A stretch of 64,000 bases of DNA from Candidatus Avelusimicrobium intestinipullorum (lineage in GTDB: Bacteria > Elusimicrobiota > Elusimicrobia > Elusimicrobiales > Elusimicrobiaceae), in contig CALUXC010000007.1 in assembly GCA_944324635.1 (NCBI GenBank), positions 23,639 to 87,638 of the forward strand, written 5' to 3'. Every line of letters begins with the position of its first letter. The first letter of the stretch is position 1. This document shows positions 43,236 through 52,727 of the stretch, piece by piece. The position numbers were made by a program, and so were the translations under genes. The notes beneath the pieces are model-generated. The model saw only the letters and a list, made by a program, of their open reading frames with translations, was not told where the DNA came from and searched no databases.

Positions 43236-44183
43236 ATGAAACCCGCCCGTATTGTTTTTCCCGGTTTTTGGTTTGGCGAAAGCAGTTTGCAGGAAGCGCA
43301 GGAATTGGCGCGCCGCGGCGTAGGCGGTTTTTGCGTATATGGCGGTACGGCGCAGGAAACATTGGATTTTACGCGCCGCATGAACGACGCCTCCCCGTAC
43401 GGGCGGTTGTTGTTTTGCGCCGATATAGACGAGGATTTGAGCGAAATCGTTACCGATGCGCCGGCTCTTCCCTCAAACGGGGAGTTGCGCCATTTTTCCA
43501 GCCCGCAGGACGGGGCTTACCGCAAAGGTAATTTGCTGGCCCGCATGGCGCGCAGCGTAGGGTTGGATTGGGTGTTGGCCCCGGTGGTGGATTTGGGGTA
43601 TGCGTCCCCGGCGTTTGCCGATGTGCCGCTGGAAGTGACCCATTTGACGGGCGATTTTATTGCCGGGCTGTCTAACGGCGGTGCGCTTAACTGCATTAAA
43701 TACTTTCCGGGCGTATCGGGCGCGCTGAAAACCTTGGCCCAAATGGAAGACGCGGAGTTTGTGCCCTACAAACACACTTTCCGCCGGGCAGACGCCATTA
43801 TGCCTTCCGACATGATTTTCCCTAATATAGATAACGACAATCAGGCCATGCTTTCGGACCGCGTGATTAAGGGCCTGCTTAAAAAGCGCCTTAATTATAA
43901 GGGCTGTGTGGTTAGTTTCCCGCTGTTCAAAGCGCGCGTGCGCTACGAAGAAGCCAGTGCCATTAAAATGCTTCACTGCGGAGTGGAAAATATTTTGGCC
44001 CCCAAGAACGCTTCCGGCGTGGTAGACGCCATAGAGCGCGAGGCGGACAAAGGGCTTTTAATGGACGAAATTATTCATGCCGTGTCCAACCATGAAATGT
44101 TTGTCAGCAAAGTATATGTAGGGCCGGAACCGTCGGACATCGGAGAAGCGTTTGAAATGGGCCGTGCCTTTTGCAAAAAATAA
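43236..44183 (+). CDS. Glycoside hydrolase family 3-like protein, probably inactive
   Basis: A 315-residue TIM-barrel-like protein with NagZ features: VLAPVVDLGY, KYFPGVSG (NagZ: KHFPGHG; K155-Y156) and an MPSDMIFPNID stretch. The His/Asp dyad loop of NagZ after KHFPG is missing. The strand that carries the nucleophile Asp (SDDLSM in NagZ) reads SFPLFK from S227. There is no signal peptide. If it keeps the GH3 fold, it has lost the catalytic residues and may bind muropeptides or sugars. GGAGAA precedes the ATG. Confidence 0.6.
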   Translation: MKPARIVFPGFWFGESSLQEAQELARRGVGGFCVYGGTAQETLDFTRRMNDASPYGRLLFCADIDEDLSEIVTDAPALPSNGELRHFSSPQDGAYRKGNLLARMARSVGLDWVLAPVVDLGYASPAFADVPLEVTHLTGDFIAGLSNGGALNCIKYFPGVSGALKTLAQMEDAEFVPYKHTFRRADAIMPSDMIFPNIDNDNQAMLSDRVIKGLLKKRLNYKGCVVSFPLFKARVRYEEASAIKMLHCGVENILAPKNASGVVDAIEREADKGLLMDEIIHAVSNHEMFVSKVYVGPEPSDIGEAFEMGRAFCKK

Positions 44184-44216
44184 AACCGTCCGCCAAAGCG
44201 TCCGGTTTGGGATTTG

Positions 44217-44246
44217 AAAAACCCCGCATTTTAAGCGCGGGGTTTT
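44217..44246. terminator. Bidirectional terminator between the GH3-like and YtxH genes
   Basis: AAAACCCCGC/GCGGGGTTTT. A weaker ACCGTCCGC/GCGTCCGGT hairpin sits before it. Confidence 0.85.
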
Positions 44247-44248
44247 TG

Positions 44249-44599
44249 TTATTCTTCGTCTTTTTTGAATTTGGCGGCAATTTCATCTTTGCGGCGGTTG
44301 AATTCTTTCACCACTTTTTCTTTTCCTTCCGCCAGTTTTTCACGCGCTTCTTCGGCGTGGTCGGCGAATTTCTGTTTGAAGTCGGCCGCGTGTTCTTTGA
44401 TTTTGCCTTTCAAATCTTCCGCGTGTTCCAACACATATTCTTTTTGTTCTTCATACGTGTCGTCCGCCCAGCGTTTGAGTCTGCGGCGGGTGGTTTCTCC
44501 TTTGGCCGGCGCTAACAACACGCCCGCGGCGGCACCCACAATCGCCCCCAACAAAAAAGCAGCCAGTCCTTTACCGGCACAATCACATTTATGGCACAT
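44249..44599 (-). CDS. YtxH-domain protein
   Basis: 116 residues. A short Cys-containing N-terminus (MCHKCDC) is followed by one glycine/alanine-rich transmembrane helix (LAAFLLGAIVGAAAGVLLAP) and a long charged, amphipathic helix rich in Lys/Glu/Ala. This is the YtxH/LEA-like layout often seen in stress-induced small proteins. AAGGAGGGGG lies before the ATG. The role is unknown. Confidence 0.75.
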   Translation of the reverse strand: MCHKCDCAGKGLAAFLLGAIVGAAAGVLLAPAKGETTRRRLKRWADDTYEEQKEYVLEHAEDLKGKIKEHAADFKQKFADHAEEAREKLAEGKEKVVKEFNRRKDEIAAKFKKDEE

Positions 44600-44735
44600 A
44601 CTTTCCCCCTCCTTTGCTTTGCTATAATGTTATATATATTGTACAACAAATACAGGGAACAACCGTTCCTAAGAATAGTATAATCGTAAAAAGTGTTTTT
44701 TGCTCTCTTTATTTTGAATTAGATGGAGGAACCGT

Positions 44736-46127
44736 ATGCCAAATCCGTCCGCACCGCGTCACAACGGGAAACAGCAGGACCCCGAAGTGCGCAAACGTAA
44801 TTTTGAAGAAGTAGCCCAAATTTTCACCAAAGAAGAGGCCATGGCCGAAGCCGACCGCTGCCTGCATTGTAAAAATGCCCGCTGCCAGGCCAACTGTCCG
44901 GTAGGGGTACAAATCCCGGATTTTATTGCTTTGCTTAAAGAAGGAAAAGTAGGCGAAGCGGCCGATAAAATTATGGAAACCAGCTTGCTGCCGGCTATTT
45001 GCGGCCGCGTCTGCCCGCAGGAAAAACACTGCGAAGGCAACTGCGTGCTCAAAGAACGCTTCGGCTCGGTGAACATCGGCATGTTGGAACGCTACACCGC
45101 CGACACCGCCCGCAAAGAAGGTTTGTTAAAAGCGCCCAAAACGGCCGCTCCTACGGGTAAAAAAGTGGCCTGCATCGGCTCCGGCCCGTCCTCCATTGCA
45201 GCGGCGGCCGAATTGGCCCGCGCCGGGCACGAAGTGACCGTGTTTGAAGCCTTGCATGCTTTTGGCGGAGTGCTTCGCTACGGGATTCCGTCCTTCCGCT
45301 TGCCGCGCGAAGTGATTGACCACGAAATTGAAACCGTGAAAGCCATGGGCGTAAAGTTCGTGACGGACGTGTTAATCGGCGCGACGGAAAAAATAGACGA
45401 TTTGCTCAAACAATTTGATGCCGTGTATGTGGGCAGCGGGGCCGGTTTGCCCACGATGACGGGCATTCCCGGCGAGAACGCCGTCGGCGTGTACAGCGCC
45501 AACGAATTTTTGACCCGCATCAACCTGATGCAGGCTTATAAGTTCCCGCAAACCGATACGCCCATTCAAATCGGCAAACATGTGGCCGTGCTGGGCGGCG
45601 GCAACAGCGCCATGGACGCGGCCCGCTGTGCTATGCGCCTGGGGCCCGACACGGTGACCATCGCCTACCGCAGAAGCGCGGCCGAAATGCCTGCCCGCGC
45701 CGCGGAAGTGGAACACGCCAAAGAAGAAGGCGTGCAGTTTGAATACCTCGTTACCCCCAAAGAAGTGGTGACGGACGACAAAGGCCACGTGGCCGGGCTT
45801 AAATGCACGCGCAACCAATTGGGCGAGCCGGACGAAAGAGGCCGCAGAAGACCGGTGGAAATCCCCGGGTCGGAATTTGTGATGCCGGTGGATACGATTA
45901 TTGTGGCCATTGGTCAAAAGCCCAATCCCATTATCGCCAAACATACGCCCGATTTGAAAACTACCGAACGCGGCGTTTTGGTGCTGGACGAAGAAGGCCG
46001 CACCTCTATTCCGGGCGTATATGCCGGCGGAGATATTATCCGCGGCGGCGCCACGGTGCTTTTGGCTATGAAGGACGGTATTGAAGCCGCCCGCCGCATC
46101 AATGCCTATTTGGAGGGGAAAAAATAA
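44736..46127 (+). CDS. NfnB-type / glutamate synthase small-subunit-like flavoprotein
   Basis: 463 residues. The N-terminal domain holds cysteines for two [4Fe-4S] clusters (CLHCKNARCQANC and CGRVCPQEKHCEGNC). Two nucleotide-binding folds follow: CIGSGPSSIAAAAELA for FAD and VLGGGNSAMDAA for NADP. IVAIGQKPNP and GVYAGGDIIRGGATV are typical of the GltD family. With an FNR-like gene right after it, it is best read as the large subunit of the electron-bifurcating NADH-dependent ferredoxin:NADP oxidoreductase (NfnAB). A TATAAT at 44679 is a likely -10 box. Confidence 0.87.
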   Translation: MPNPSAPRHNGKQQDPEVRKRNFEEVAQIFTKEEAMAEADRCLHCKNARCQANCPVGVQIPDFIALLKEGKVGEAADKIMETSLLPAICGRVCPQEKHCEGNCVLKERFGSVNIGMLERYTADTARKEGLLKAPKTAAPTGKKVACIGSGPSSIAAAAELARAGHEVTVFEALHAFGGVLRYGIPSFRLPREVIDHEIETVKAMGVKFVTDVLIGATEKIDDLLKQFDAVYVGSGAGLPTMTGIPGENAVGVYSANEFLTRINLMQAYKFPQTDTPIQIGKHVAVLGGGNSAMDAARCAMRLGPDTVTIAYRRSAAEMPARAAEVEHAKEEGVQFEYLVTPKEVVTDDKGHVAGLKCTRNQLGEPDERGRRRPVEIPGSEFVMPVDTIIVAIGQKPNPIIAKHTPDLKTTERGVLVLDEEGRTSIPGVYAGGDIIRGGATVLLAMKDGIEAARRINAYLEGKK

Positions 46128-46128
46128 T

Positions 46129-46983
46129 ATGGAAGAAAATACCATTTTAGTCAAAGAAAACTTGAGCGACGTAGTCGTAAAGTTTGTCATCTATAAACCG
46201 CTGATTGCCGCTTCGGCCAAAGCCGGGCAGTTTGTTATTCTGCGTGGCCGCGAAGGGGGCGAACGCGTGCCCGTGACGTTGGTGGACTGGGATAAAGAAA
46301 AAGGCACCATCACCGTTATTATCCAGGCCATCGGCAAATCCACCTCCATGTTTAACTCCTTCAAACAAGGCGAAAAATTTCTGAACGTGGCCGGCCCGCT
46401 GGGCACCCCCGTGGAAATTAAAAAATACGGTACGGTGGCCGTTGTGGGCGGCGGTGTGGGTATTGCGGAAGTGTACCCCATTGCCCGCGCTTTTAAGGAA
46501 GCCGGCAACCGCGTGATTGCGGTGCTGGGCGCACGCACGAAAGATCTGCTGATTTTGGAACCCGAAATGAATGCCTTGTGCGATAAGACCGTCAGCACTA
46601 CGGACGACGGCAGCTTTGGCATGAAAGGCATGGTGACCGATGCCATTCAAAAACTTCATGACGAGGGCGAAAAAATCCAAGCGGGTTTTATTATCGGGCC
46701 GATCCCGATGATGAAATTTACCTCCATTTTGATGGATAAGCTGGGCATGGAACCCCACGCCAGCTTGAACCCCATTATGTTGGACGGCACCGGCATGTGC
46801 GGTTGCTGCCGCGTAACGGTGGAGGGGAAAGTGCGCTTTGCCTGTGTGGACGGGCCGATGTTCCCTTCCAAAACGATTGACTTTGACGAACTGATCCGCC
46901 GCACCAGCGAGTACCGCCCGTTGGAAGCGGAAAGCTTGAAGCTTTACGAAAAAGATCACGTTTGCAAGTGTGGGCTTCATTAA
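46129..46983 (+). CDS. NfnA-type ferredoxin:NADP oxidoreductase subunit
   Basis: 284 residues. An FNR-like FAD domain (AGQFVILRG...ERVPVTLVD), an NAD-binding domain (VAVVGGGVGIAEVYPIA) and a C-terminal [2Fe-2S] motif (GTGMCGCCRV...FACVDGP) are the layout of NfnA and of DHOD electron-transfer subunits. The start at 46129 follows a GGAGGGG and lies one base after the nfnB stop. The pair would couple ferredoxin made by the 2-oxoacid oxidoreductase to NADPH formation. Confidence 0.88.
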   Translation: MEENTILVKENLSDVVVKFVIYKPLIAASAKAGQFVILRGREGGERVPVTLVDWDKEKGTITVIIQAIGKSTSMFNSFKQGEKFLNVAGPLGTPVEIKKYGTVAVVGGGVGIAEVYPIARAFKEAGNRVIAVLGARTKDLLILEPEMNALCDKTVSTTDDGSFGMKGMVTDAIQKLHDEGEKIQAGFIIGPIPMMKFTSILMDKLGMEPHASLNPIMLDGTGMCGCCRVTVEGKVRFACVDGPMFPSKTIDFDELIRRTSEYRPLEAESLKLYEKDHVCKCGLH

Positions 46984-47004
46984 TAGCCCGATAGGTTGTT
47001 TTCT

Positions 47005-47035
47005 AAAGCCCGCCTTAAACAGGCGGGCTTTTTTT
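47005..47035 (+). terminator. Terminator after nfnBA
   Basis: AAGCCCGCCT/AGGCGGGCTT with a TAAAC loop and seven T. Confidence 0.9.
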
Positions 47036-47354
47036 GTACCCCGAAATAATTTCGCGGGCGTGCTAAACGGGCTAATTTGGCGTTTAAGAAACAGCAAGGG
47101 AAATCATATGCGCAGAAGATTTGCTGGACTGGCGGCGTGCATTTTGGCGGTTCTTGAGCGTTTTGTAAATAAGCACCCAAGGCAAACGATATTTGGGGAC
47201 CGCCTTGCCCAGTGTAGTGCGCGGGGATTGGTGGTTTGCAGGCGGACTCAAGATTGCTTTACAATGTATTTTATCTGCCGCCAGGATGCGCGGCATGAGA
47301 ACTGCGGGTGATTCCTGCGAGGGGCTATTTAACTCTTGCCCAACAGGGCAAAAT
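47036..47354. other. Gap without a recognised gene
   Basis: About 320 bases between two terminators. A plus-strand ORF (47108-47311, 67 residues, starting MRRRFAGLAACILAVLERF, weak AAGGGA upstream) and an overlapping minus-strand ORF are open, but neither resembles a known protein. It could hold a gene remnant or a small RNA. Confidence 0.4.
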
Positions 47355-47386
47355 AAAACCCCGGGGCTTAACCCCGGGGTTTTGGT
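47355..47386 (-). terminator. Terminator for the 1238-residue protein gene
   Basis: AAAACCCCGGGG/CCCCGGGGTTTT with a short TTAA-type loop. On the minus strand it is followed by ATTTT. Confidence 0.85.
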
Positions 47387-47403
47387 TAAAACAGCTGGAC
47401 GGA

Positions 47404-50400
47404 TTAGTAAGCTTCCGCGGGCTGAGGATCTTCCGTGGTGTAATCCTGCGTCCACGGGTTGTATTCCACCGGTTGTTCTTCAAAGAATTCGTCCGCGTAC
47501 GGGTCATATTCTTCCCTGGTGGCCGAAGAGTTCACCGGAGTGGTTAACTCATTCATGCGGACCATTTCCTGGCTCACTTCCGTCAATTCTTTTTCAAAGG
47601 TCTGAGTCATTTGATTCAGCTTTTCAAAGACGGTTTCAATCGGTTCCTGGCTCTTTTCCAGGGCATTGATCGTCTTCAAGCAGTTATCAAAGAGCGCCAT
47701 TACTCTTTTGTTCAAGGGTTCAGAAGCCTGGGTGTAAAGGTCCCAGCTCTGTCTGGCGACGGTCAGTTCGTCTTTCCAAGCACGCAGCGTTTCTTCTTTG
47801 ATTTTGCGCTGTTGTTCGGCATTTTTCTCTTTAATAACTTTCTTTTGTTCGCGCATTGCACGGTTCAGGCGCACGCGGGTGGCCATTTGCTGATAAAGAG
47901 CCTGATCCTGTTCCGATACGAAAGACATGTGGCCAAAGCCTTCCGGCAGGCTGTGTCTGGTGAACAGAATCGGGAAGGAAATCAAAGCCCCTTCGGACGT
48001 TTCTCTTTGCGTACCGGAAACGTCGTTATAAGCCGTCATGGTGTTATCGTCCACGGTGACGCCCAAAGCCTTCAGTTCTTCCTTTTCGGCTTCGTAAGCG
48101 GCGTTGTCTTCTTCCAATTTCTTGGGGTCAAACGCATCGCCGTGTTTGGCCATTTCTTCTTTTTGGTCGGAAGTCGCGGCAGACACCATCCACGATCTCA
48201 TCGGCTGGTAGGTCAGCATATCCAGGCCTGCCCACGCACCGAAGAACAAGGTGTTCATCTTAAATCCCTGCCAAAAGCGCGTATTGGACGCTACGGCTTT
48301 CCCCGCCGTTGCGGCGAAGCTCAGGTTAGAAGAGGCTTCCTGCCAGAAGTTGGCATTCGGCACATATTTGGGAAGCAGATATCTGGCATTGCCGGTTCTT
48401 TCCACCTGGTTAAAGTAGTGCCCGATAACTTTGGACTGCCAGTTCCCCGCGGCAATTTCTTCCGCCGTGAGTTCAATGGCGTTTCTCATTTTGGTCGGGT
48501 CTATCGCCGTGGTTCTGGCCACTTTGGCGCTGACGGACGGCGTCAGTATCACGTTGTGCGCGCCTTCCCAAGCCAATTCGTTGCCGGGGCGGCCCAAGCG
48601 GGTGATGTTCCACCAAGTGGTGGTTTCGCCTTCGGCGGCTAAGCCTTGCGCGTAAGTAGGCGTTTTGATGGGCGCCCACAGGTTGAACGCACCGTTTTTG
48701 GCGGCTTCGTTCATGGCTTGCGTCAGGCGGACTTCCTGCCGAATCGTTTTGCGGGTCAGGTAGTCAAAAAATTCCGGGAACGCATGCTGCGACGGGTCTT
48801 GCAGCGACTGGAAGCTGGCACGCAGTTTGCGCCAATCGTCCCAGTTTTTCAAACCGTTTTGCAACGACGTGCCGGTTACTTTTACCGTGCCGGCGTTGGC
48901 ACCAAAGCCGGGCGTGGTTTGATAGAAAGAGATGCGGTCCATCGGCGCAGGTTTCTGGCCAATCCAATATCTGGGGTTCCAGCGGGAATATCTGCCTTTC
49001 AGCGCGTGCTGTCTGGCAAGCGGTTGGAAGGTGGATTCCAGTTGCGGAGCATACCCTTTGGTAACGGGCAGCTTGTTGCCTTTGACGGTCTTTTCCACCG
49101 TGCGTTCGGCCACCAGCGCTACGCCGTTTTTGGTCAAGTTCTTAGACAGGTTGGCAAAGCGTACGCCTTTCTGAATTTCAATGCCAAACGACAGCGCGCG
49201 GCGGCCTTTATTAGCCGTGGTGGCGGCTTTGACCGCTTTGGGCAACGCAATTATGGCCCCTTTGGCGGAGCGATAGGCCGTGCCAATCAGCGAGAAAATT
49301 TCACCGCCGTATATCCAGAAAATGGCATTTCCTACGAAAGCGGCAAACTGGACGCCGTATTCATCACCCACTTTTTTGGCGTTCAAGCCGTTGCTCAGGT
49401 TCATTTCCACCCATTTGCCGGAGGAATCTTTCCCGAACCCGCTGATGGTTTTCAGTTTTCCGTCGGGCTGTTGGAACTGATGACCGCTGTTAATCGGCAG
49501 CAGGCGCGGGATAGAGTTGCCGCTGTTCAAAATTAAAGTTTTGCCGTCTTCGCCTTTGTCCAACACATAGCTGCCGGGCATTCTCTTGCGGGAGGTGTCC
49601 ATTTTCAAGTCGTCATTGGCAAAGCCGTTGTATATGTAGGCCAATTTATCGGCCAACATTTTCATTTGTTCGGAATCTAATCCGTAATCTTCAATAGAGG
49701 CAAAGTGCGTATAAGTCAGCGGGGCATAGATATCCACCGTGCGTTTGGCAAAAGTGGCACGGTATTTTTCCATCTGTGGGCTGCCGCTGTTGCAGCGTAC
49801 AAAAACGGAGTAAGCGGGGGCTTGACCGTTTTCCGGCGCACAAGCCGCGGGCGAGCTATACAGCAGGCTGGCCGCTTCCAGAGCGAAAATGCGCGTAGGC
49901 AGCGAGTATTTGGCCGGGTCGGAAAATTCCAACAGCATGCCGATTACGATGTTCCACGTGGGGGATTCGGCCATGTATTTCGTGCCTTCAAACACCGTCG
50001 TAAAGATAAGGTTCAGCACGGCGCTGTATTGCTGTTTGAATTTGCCGGGGGTCATTTTGCCGGCGAAATTGCGGTTGGGGCCCGCATCAAAAATTTTCAC
50101 AATGTCTTTGATTTTGTTCGGGGACACCAACAGCGCATAGGTGGCGGCATATTCCGCCAAAGACATTAACATCTGATATTCGCCGGAGCCTTCTTTATAA
50201 TCTTTCGCTTTCAAGCCGGACAATTCAGAAAGGTACTGTTGCATCAGGCGCTGATAAATGTCTTCCGGCAAAGAGGAAGAGTTCTCCTTCGTGGCAGGGA
50301 GTTGCTGAATGGAAAAAACCAGCGGGCCATCTTTCCATTTCCTGTTTTGTTCAAACACAACCGGCTTATTTACAAAGGAGGACGCCTGCGGCTGCATCAG

Positions 50401-51120
50401 CGGATCCTCCTGCTGCGTTTTGTTGTAATAGTCATGCATTTTCCACATGGCAATGCGCAGCGTGCCTACTGCCATCACGTTGTAGATATTGCTGAACTGT
50501 TTCGATTTCAGCTGGTTCAAGCGGTACAGCGTGCGCAGCTGGGCCATGGGCAGCAAAAGGTTGATGCCGGCGATGGTTTCCGGGTCGGCCTGCGTGGCAA
50601 ACGCGTCTAAGGAGTTACCGAGGATTTCCCCCGCATAAATCACGTTTTGCACGTTGTATTTATCGGAGTCAAAAGGGTCAATATAGTTCATCAAGTCGTC
50701 AATGCCGAGGTCATCTTTTTCCAGGCGTGCCAATACTTCGTTTTTGCCGGGTTTGGAGAACATGTTGGGGTTCACGCGCGGGGCCACATACGTGGAAGAA
50801 CGCGGCGCGACCAAATAGTCGTTTTGGCGCTGTTGGGCTTTCTCTTGGGCTTTGTCGGCCGCTTTTTTGGCGTCCATTACTTTGTGCAGTTTGTTGATGG
50901 CGTCACGCATTTCGGTTACGCTTTGCGCATTTTGCAAAGCTTCCACGGCTTGCGCAACACTGTCCTGCATTTGCTGGGAAATGTTTTTATTCAGTTGTTC
51001 TTTCAATTTAGCGCTGTTAATGGGGGAACGCGCGGCCGTCTGCGCCCACGCGCCCGGCGCGGGAGCAAGACAGTTAAAAGCAAAAACAAACGCCATCACT
51101 CGGCACAGAAACGATTGCAT
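47404..51120 (-). CDS. Very large exported protein of unknown function
   Basis: 1238 residues. A signal peptide (residues 1-26) ends in GAWAQ. Residues 30-95 form a Gln/Lys/Ala-rich, probably coiled-coil region with KAADKAQEKAQQRQ. The middle part is helical, with long polar stretches. Hydrophobic stretches occur near residues 595-625 (FAAFVGNAIFWIYGGEIFSLIG) - cited in part as GNAIFWIYGGEIF - and near 960. The last 40 residues are acidic and Tyr/Pro-rich (EEYDPYADEFFEE). No enzyme motif or known repeat was recognised. AGGAGA precedes the ATG. It is monocistronic and bounded by terminators. Confidence 0.75.
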   Translation of the reverse strand: MQSFLCRVMAFVFAFNCLAPAPGAWAQTAARSPINSAKLKEQLNKNISQQMQDSVAQAVEALQNAQSVTEMRDAINKLHKVMDAKKAADKAQEKAQQRQNDYLVAPRSSTYVAPRVNPNMFSKPGKNEVLARLEKDDLGIDDLMNYIDPFDSDKYNVQNVIYAGEILGNSLDAFATQADPETIAGINLLLPMAQLRTLYRLNQLKSKQFSNIYNVMAVGTLRIAMWKMHDYYNKTQQEDPLMQPQASSFVNKPVVFEQNRKWKDGPLVFSIQQLPATKENSSSLPEDIYQRLMQQYLSELSGLKAKDYKEGSGEYQMLMSLAEYAATYALLVSPNKIKDIVKIFDAGPNRNFAGKMTPGKFKQQYSAVLNLIFTTVFEGTKYMAESPTWNIVIGMLLEFSDPAKYSLPTRIFALEAASLLYSSPAACAPENGQAPAYSVFVRCNSGSPQMEKYRATFAKRTVDIYAPLTYTHFASIEDYGLDSEQMKMLADKLAYIYNGFANDDLKMDTSRKRMPGSYVLDKGEDGKTLILNSGNSIPRLLPINSGHQFQQPDGKLKTISGFGKDSSGKWVEMNLSNGLNAKKVGDEYGVQFAAFVGNAIFWIYGGEIFSLIGTAYRSAKGAIIALPKAVKAATTANKGRRALSFGIEIQKGVRFANLSKNLTKNGVALVAERTVEKTVKGNKLPVTKGYAPQLESTFQPLARQHALKGRYSRWNPRYWIGQKPAPMDRISFYQTTPGFGANAGTVKVTGTSLQNGLKNWDDWRKLRASFQSLQDPSQHAFPEFFDYLTRKTIRQEVRLTQAMNEAAKNGAFNLWAPIKTPTYAQGLAAEGETTTWWNITRLGRPGNELAWEGAHNVILTPSVSAKVARTTAIDPTKMRNAIELTAEEIAAGNWQSKVIGHYFNQVERTGNARYLLPKYVPNANFWQEASSNLSFAATAGKAVASNTRFWQGFKMNTLFFGAWAGLDMLTYQPMRSWMVSAATSDQKEEMAKHGDAFDPKKLEEDNAAYEAEKEELKALGVTVDDNTMTAYNDVSGTQRETSEGALISFPILFTRHSLPEGFGHMSFVSEQDQALYQQMATRVRLNRAMREQKKVIKEKNAEQQRKIKEETLRAWKDELTVARQSWDLYTQASEPLNKRVMALFDNCLKTINALEKSQEPIETVFEKLNQMTQTFEKELTEVSQEMVRMNELTTPVNSSATREEYDPYADEFFEEQPVEYNPWTQDYTTEDPQPAEAY

Positions 51121-51220
51121 AAAATTTCTCCTTAGAACACAGCATGACCCTTCATTATTATATTGTACCGTTTTTATGGGGTTTTTCCAGAGGACTAAGG
51201 TCCTATTTTTTAGGTGCGAA

Positions 51221-51246
51221 AGGGCCTACCCGAAGGTAGGCCCTGT
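51221..51246 (-). terminator. Possible terminator after the phoH gene
   Basis: AGGGCCTACC/GGTAGGCCCT with a CGAA/TTCG loop. Only TTT follows on the minus strand. Confidence 0.55.
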
Positions 51247-51264
51247 TCAAAATAAATCAAACGA

Positions 51265-52590
51265 CTACAGCAACTTGGAGGCCAAATCCGCCAGGTGGCT
51301 GCGTTCCGTCTTGGTAAACGTGATGTGCCCGTGGCTTTTTTGTCCTTTCAAGCGGTCCACCAGGTAGGTCAACCCGTTGGACTCCACGTCCAGGTACGGA
51401 GTATCAATTTGATACGGGTCCCCGGTGACGACAACCTTCGTCCCTTCGCCCGCGCGGGTGAGAATGGTTTTCATCTCGTGCGGGGTGAGGTTCTGCGCAT
51501 CGTCCACAATCATATACTGCCCCGGCAGCGAGCGGCCGCGCATATGCGTGACGGAGGCAATTTCAATTTTGCCGCTGTCCAGCAGGTAGTGAGCTTTTTC
51601 TTCGCCTTCATCGGGGCTTTTGCGGTCCGCCAGGAAGGCCAAGTTATCGTAAATGGCACCCATCCAGGCTTCCAATTTTTCTTCTTTGGTACCGGGCAGG
51701 AAGCCTAAATCCTTCCCTACCGGCACGATAGAACGGCAGACGACCAAACGGCGGTAGGCGTTTTCGTCCAGGGTGCGCTGCAGGCCCGTGGCCAGGGTGA
51801 TGAGCGTTTTGCCCGTGCCGGCGGTACCCACCAAGGTGACGATATCCAGGCTGTCGTCCAGCAGCAGTTCCATGGCAAAGCGTTGTTCTTTGTTTAGGGG
51901 TTTAATGCCCCAGGCCGTGGGTTCCTGCGAAGAGAGCGGGCGCAGTACAAATTCCGCTCCGTTGGAAATGCGGCCAATGGCGGATTTTTTGCTTCCGTCG
52001 GACGCTTTGAGAATGATAAACTCGTTCGGGAAGTAAATGGCGGGATCCATGGGAAGTTTTTTATCCCGGTAGAAAGCGTCTATTTGTTCGGAATCCACTT
52101 CCAATTCGGCCACGCCGGTGTAGAGCTCGTCCACATTCACCTTGTCGGTCGTGTAATCCTGGGCCGCAAGACCCAGCGCTTCGGCTTTGAGGCGCATGTT
52201 GATGTCTTTGGTGACGACAATCACGGGTGCCACATTCTTTTTGTAGGAACTTTCTTTTTTGCTTAGCGTGTAGGCGATGTTCAAAATGGAATTATCCGCT
52301 TTGTTAAACGCCAGCGACTGCGGCAACGCATTGGGTTTATCCAATTCAATTTTCAGCATGCCGCCCTTGGTCAATTTTACGCCTTCGTTTAGGCGTCCTA
52401 ATTTGCGCATATCGTCTAGCGCGCGGGAAACCATACGGGCGTTTTTGCCGCGGGTGTCGCTTTCGCTTTTGAACGCGTCCAGTTCTTCAATGACGGCCAT
52501 GGGGATAATAATATCGTTATCCTCAAACGCGTGCAGGCAGTTTACGTCGTGCAACAGAACGTTCGTATCCAAAATAAATGTTTTTTTCAT
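51265..52590 (-). CDS. PIN-domain PhoH-family ATPase (PhoH2/YlaK-like)
   Basis: 441 residues. The N-terminal PIN nuclease domain starts KKTFILDTNVLLHD with the metal-binding D8. The C-terminal PhoH ATPase has Walker A GTAGTGKT (K261) and Walker B-like YMIVDDAQNL. PIN-PhoH (PhoH2) proteins unwind and cut RNA in an ATP-dependent way in other bacteria. The gene stands alone between its neighbours. Confidence 0.92.
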   Translation of the reverse strand: MKKTFILDTNVLLHDVNCLHAFEDNDIIIPMAVIEELDAFKSESDTRGKNARMVSRALDDMRKLGRLNEGVKLTKGGMLKIELDKPNALPQSLAFNKADNSILNIAYTLSKKESSYKKNVAPVIVVTKDINMRLKAEALGLAAQDYTTDKVNVDELYTGVAELEVDSEQIDAFYRDKKLPMDPAIYFPNEFIILKASDGSKKSAIGRISNGAEFVLRPLSSQEPTAWGIKPLNKEQRFAMELLLDDSLDIVTLVGTAGTGKTLITLATGLQRTLDENAYRRLVVCRSIVPVGKDLGFLPGTKEEKLEAWMGAIYDNLAFLADRKSPDEGEEKAHYLLDSGKIEIASVTHMRGRSLPGQYMIVDDAQNLTPHEMKTILTRAGEGTKVVVTGDPYQIDTPYLDVESNGLTYLVDRLKGQKSHGHITFTKTERSHLADLASKLL

Positions 52591-52689
52591 AGTGCGCCCC
52601 TCGTTGGTAGGACCTGTAAATGCGGGTCTATTTATAGTATAGCCGCGTCATCGGCGCCGTCAAGCCCTTTTTAAGACGAGCCCTCGGCG

Positions 52690-52720
52690 TTGTGCATATT
52701 TTAGCATTAATTGCTATAAA
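52690..52720 (+). promoter_or_regulatory. Promoter close to the GH57 gene start
   Basis: TTGTGC (52690-52695), 19 bases, TATAAA (52715-52720). Only 7 bases separate the -10 box from ATG 52728, and there is no Shine-Dalgarno sequence, so the transcript would be leaderless. Confidence 0.5.
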
Positions 52721-52727
52721 TATATAT

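Noticed and set aside
47108..47311. 67-codon ORF with a weak AAGGGA upstream
   Set aside because: Its composition is unlike the neighbouring genes, there is no signal or domain, and an overlapping frame is open on the other strand. It is not called as a gene.
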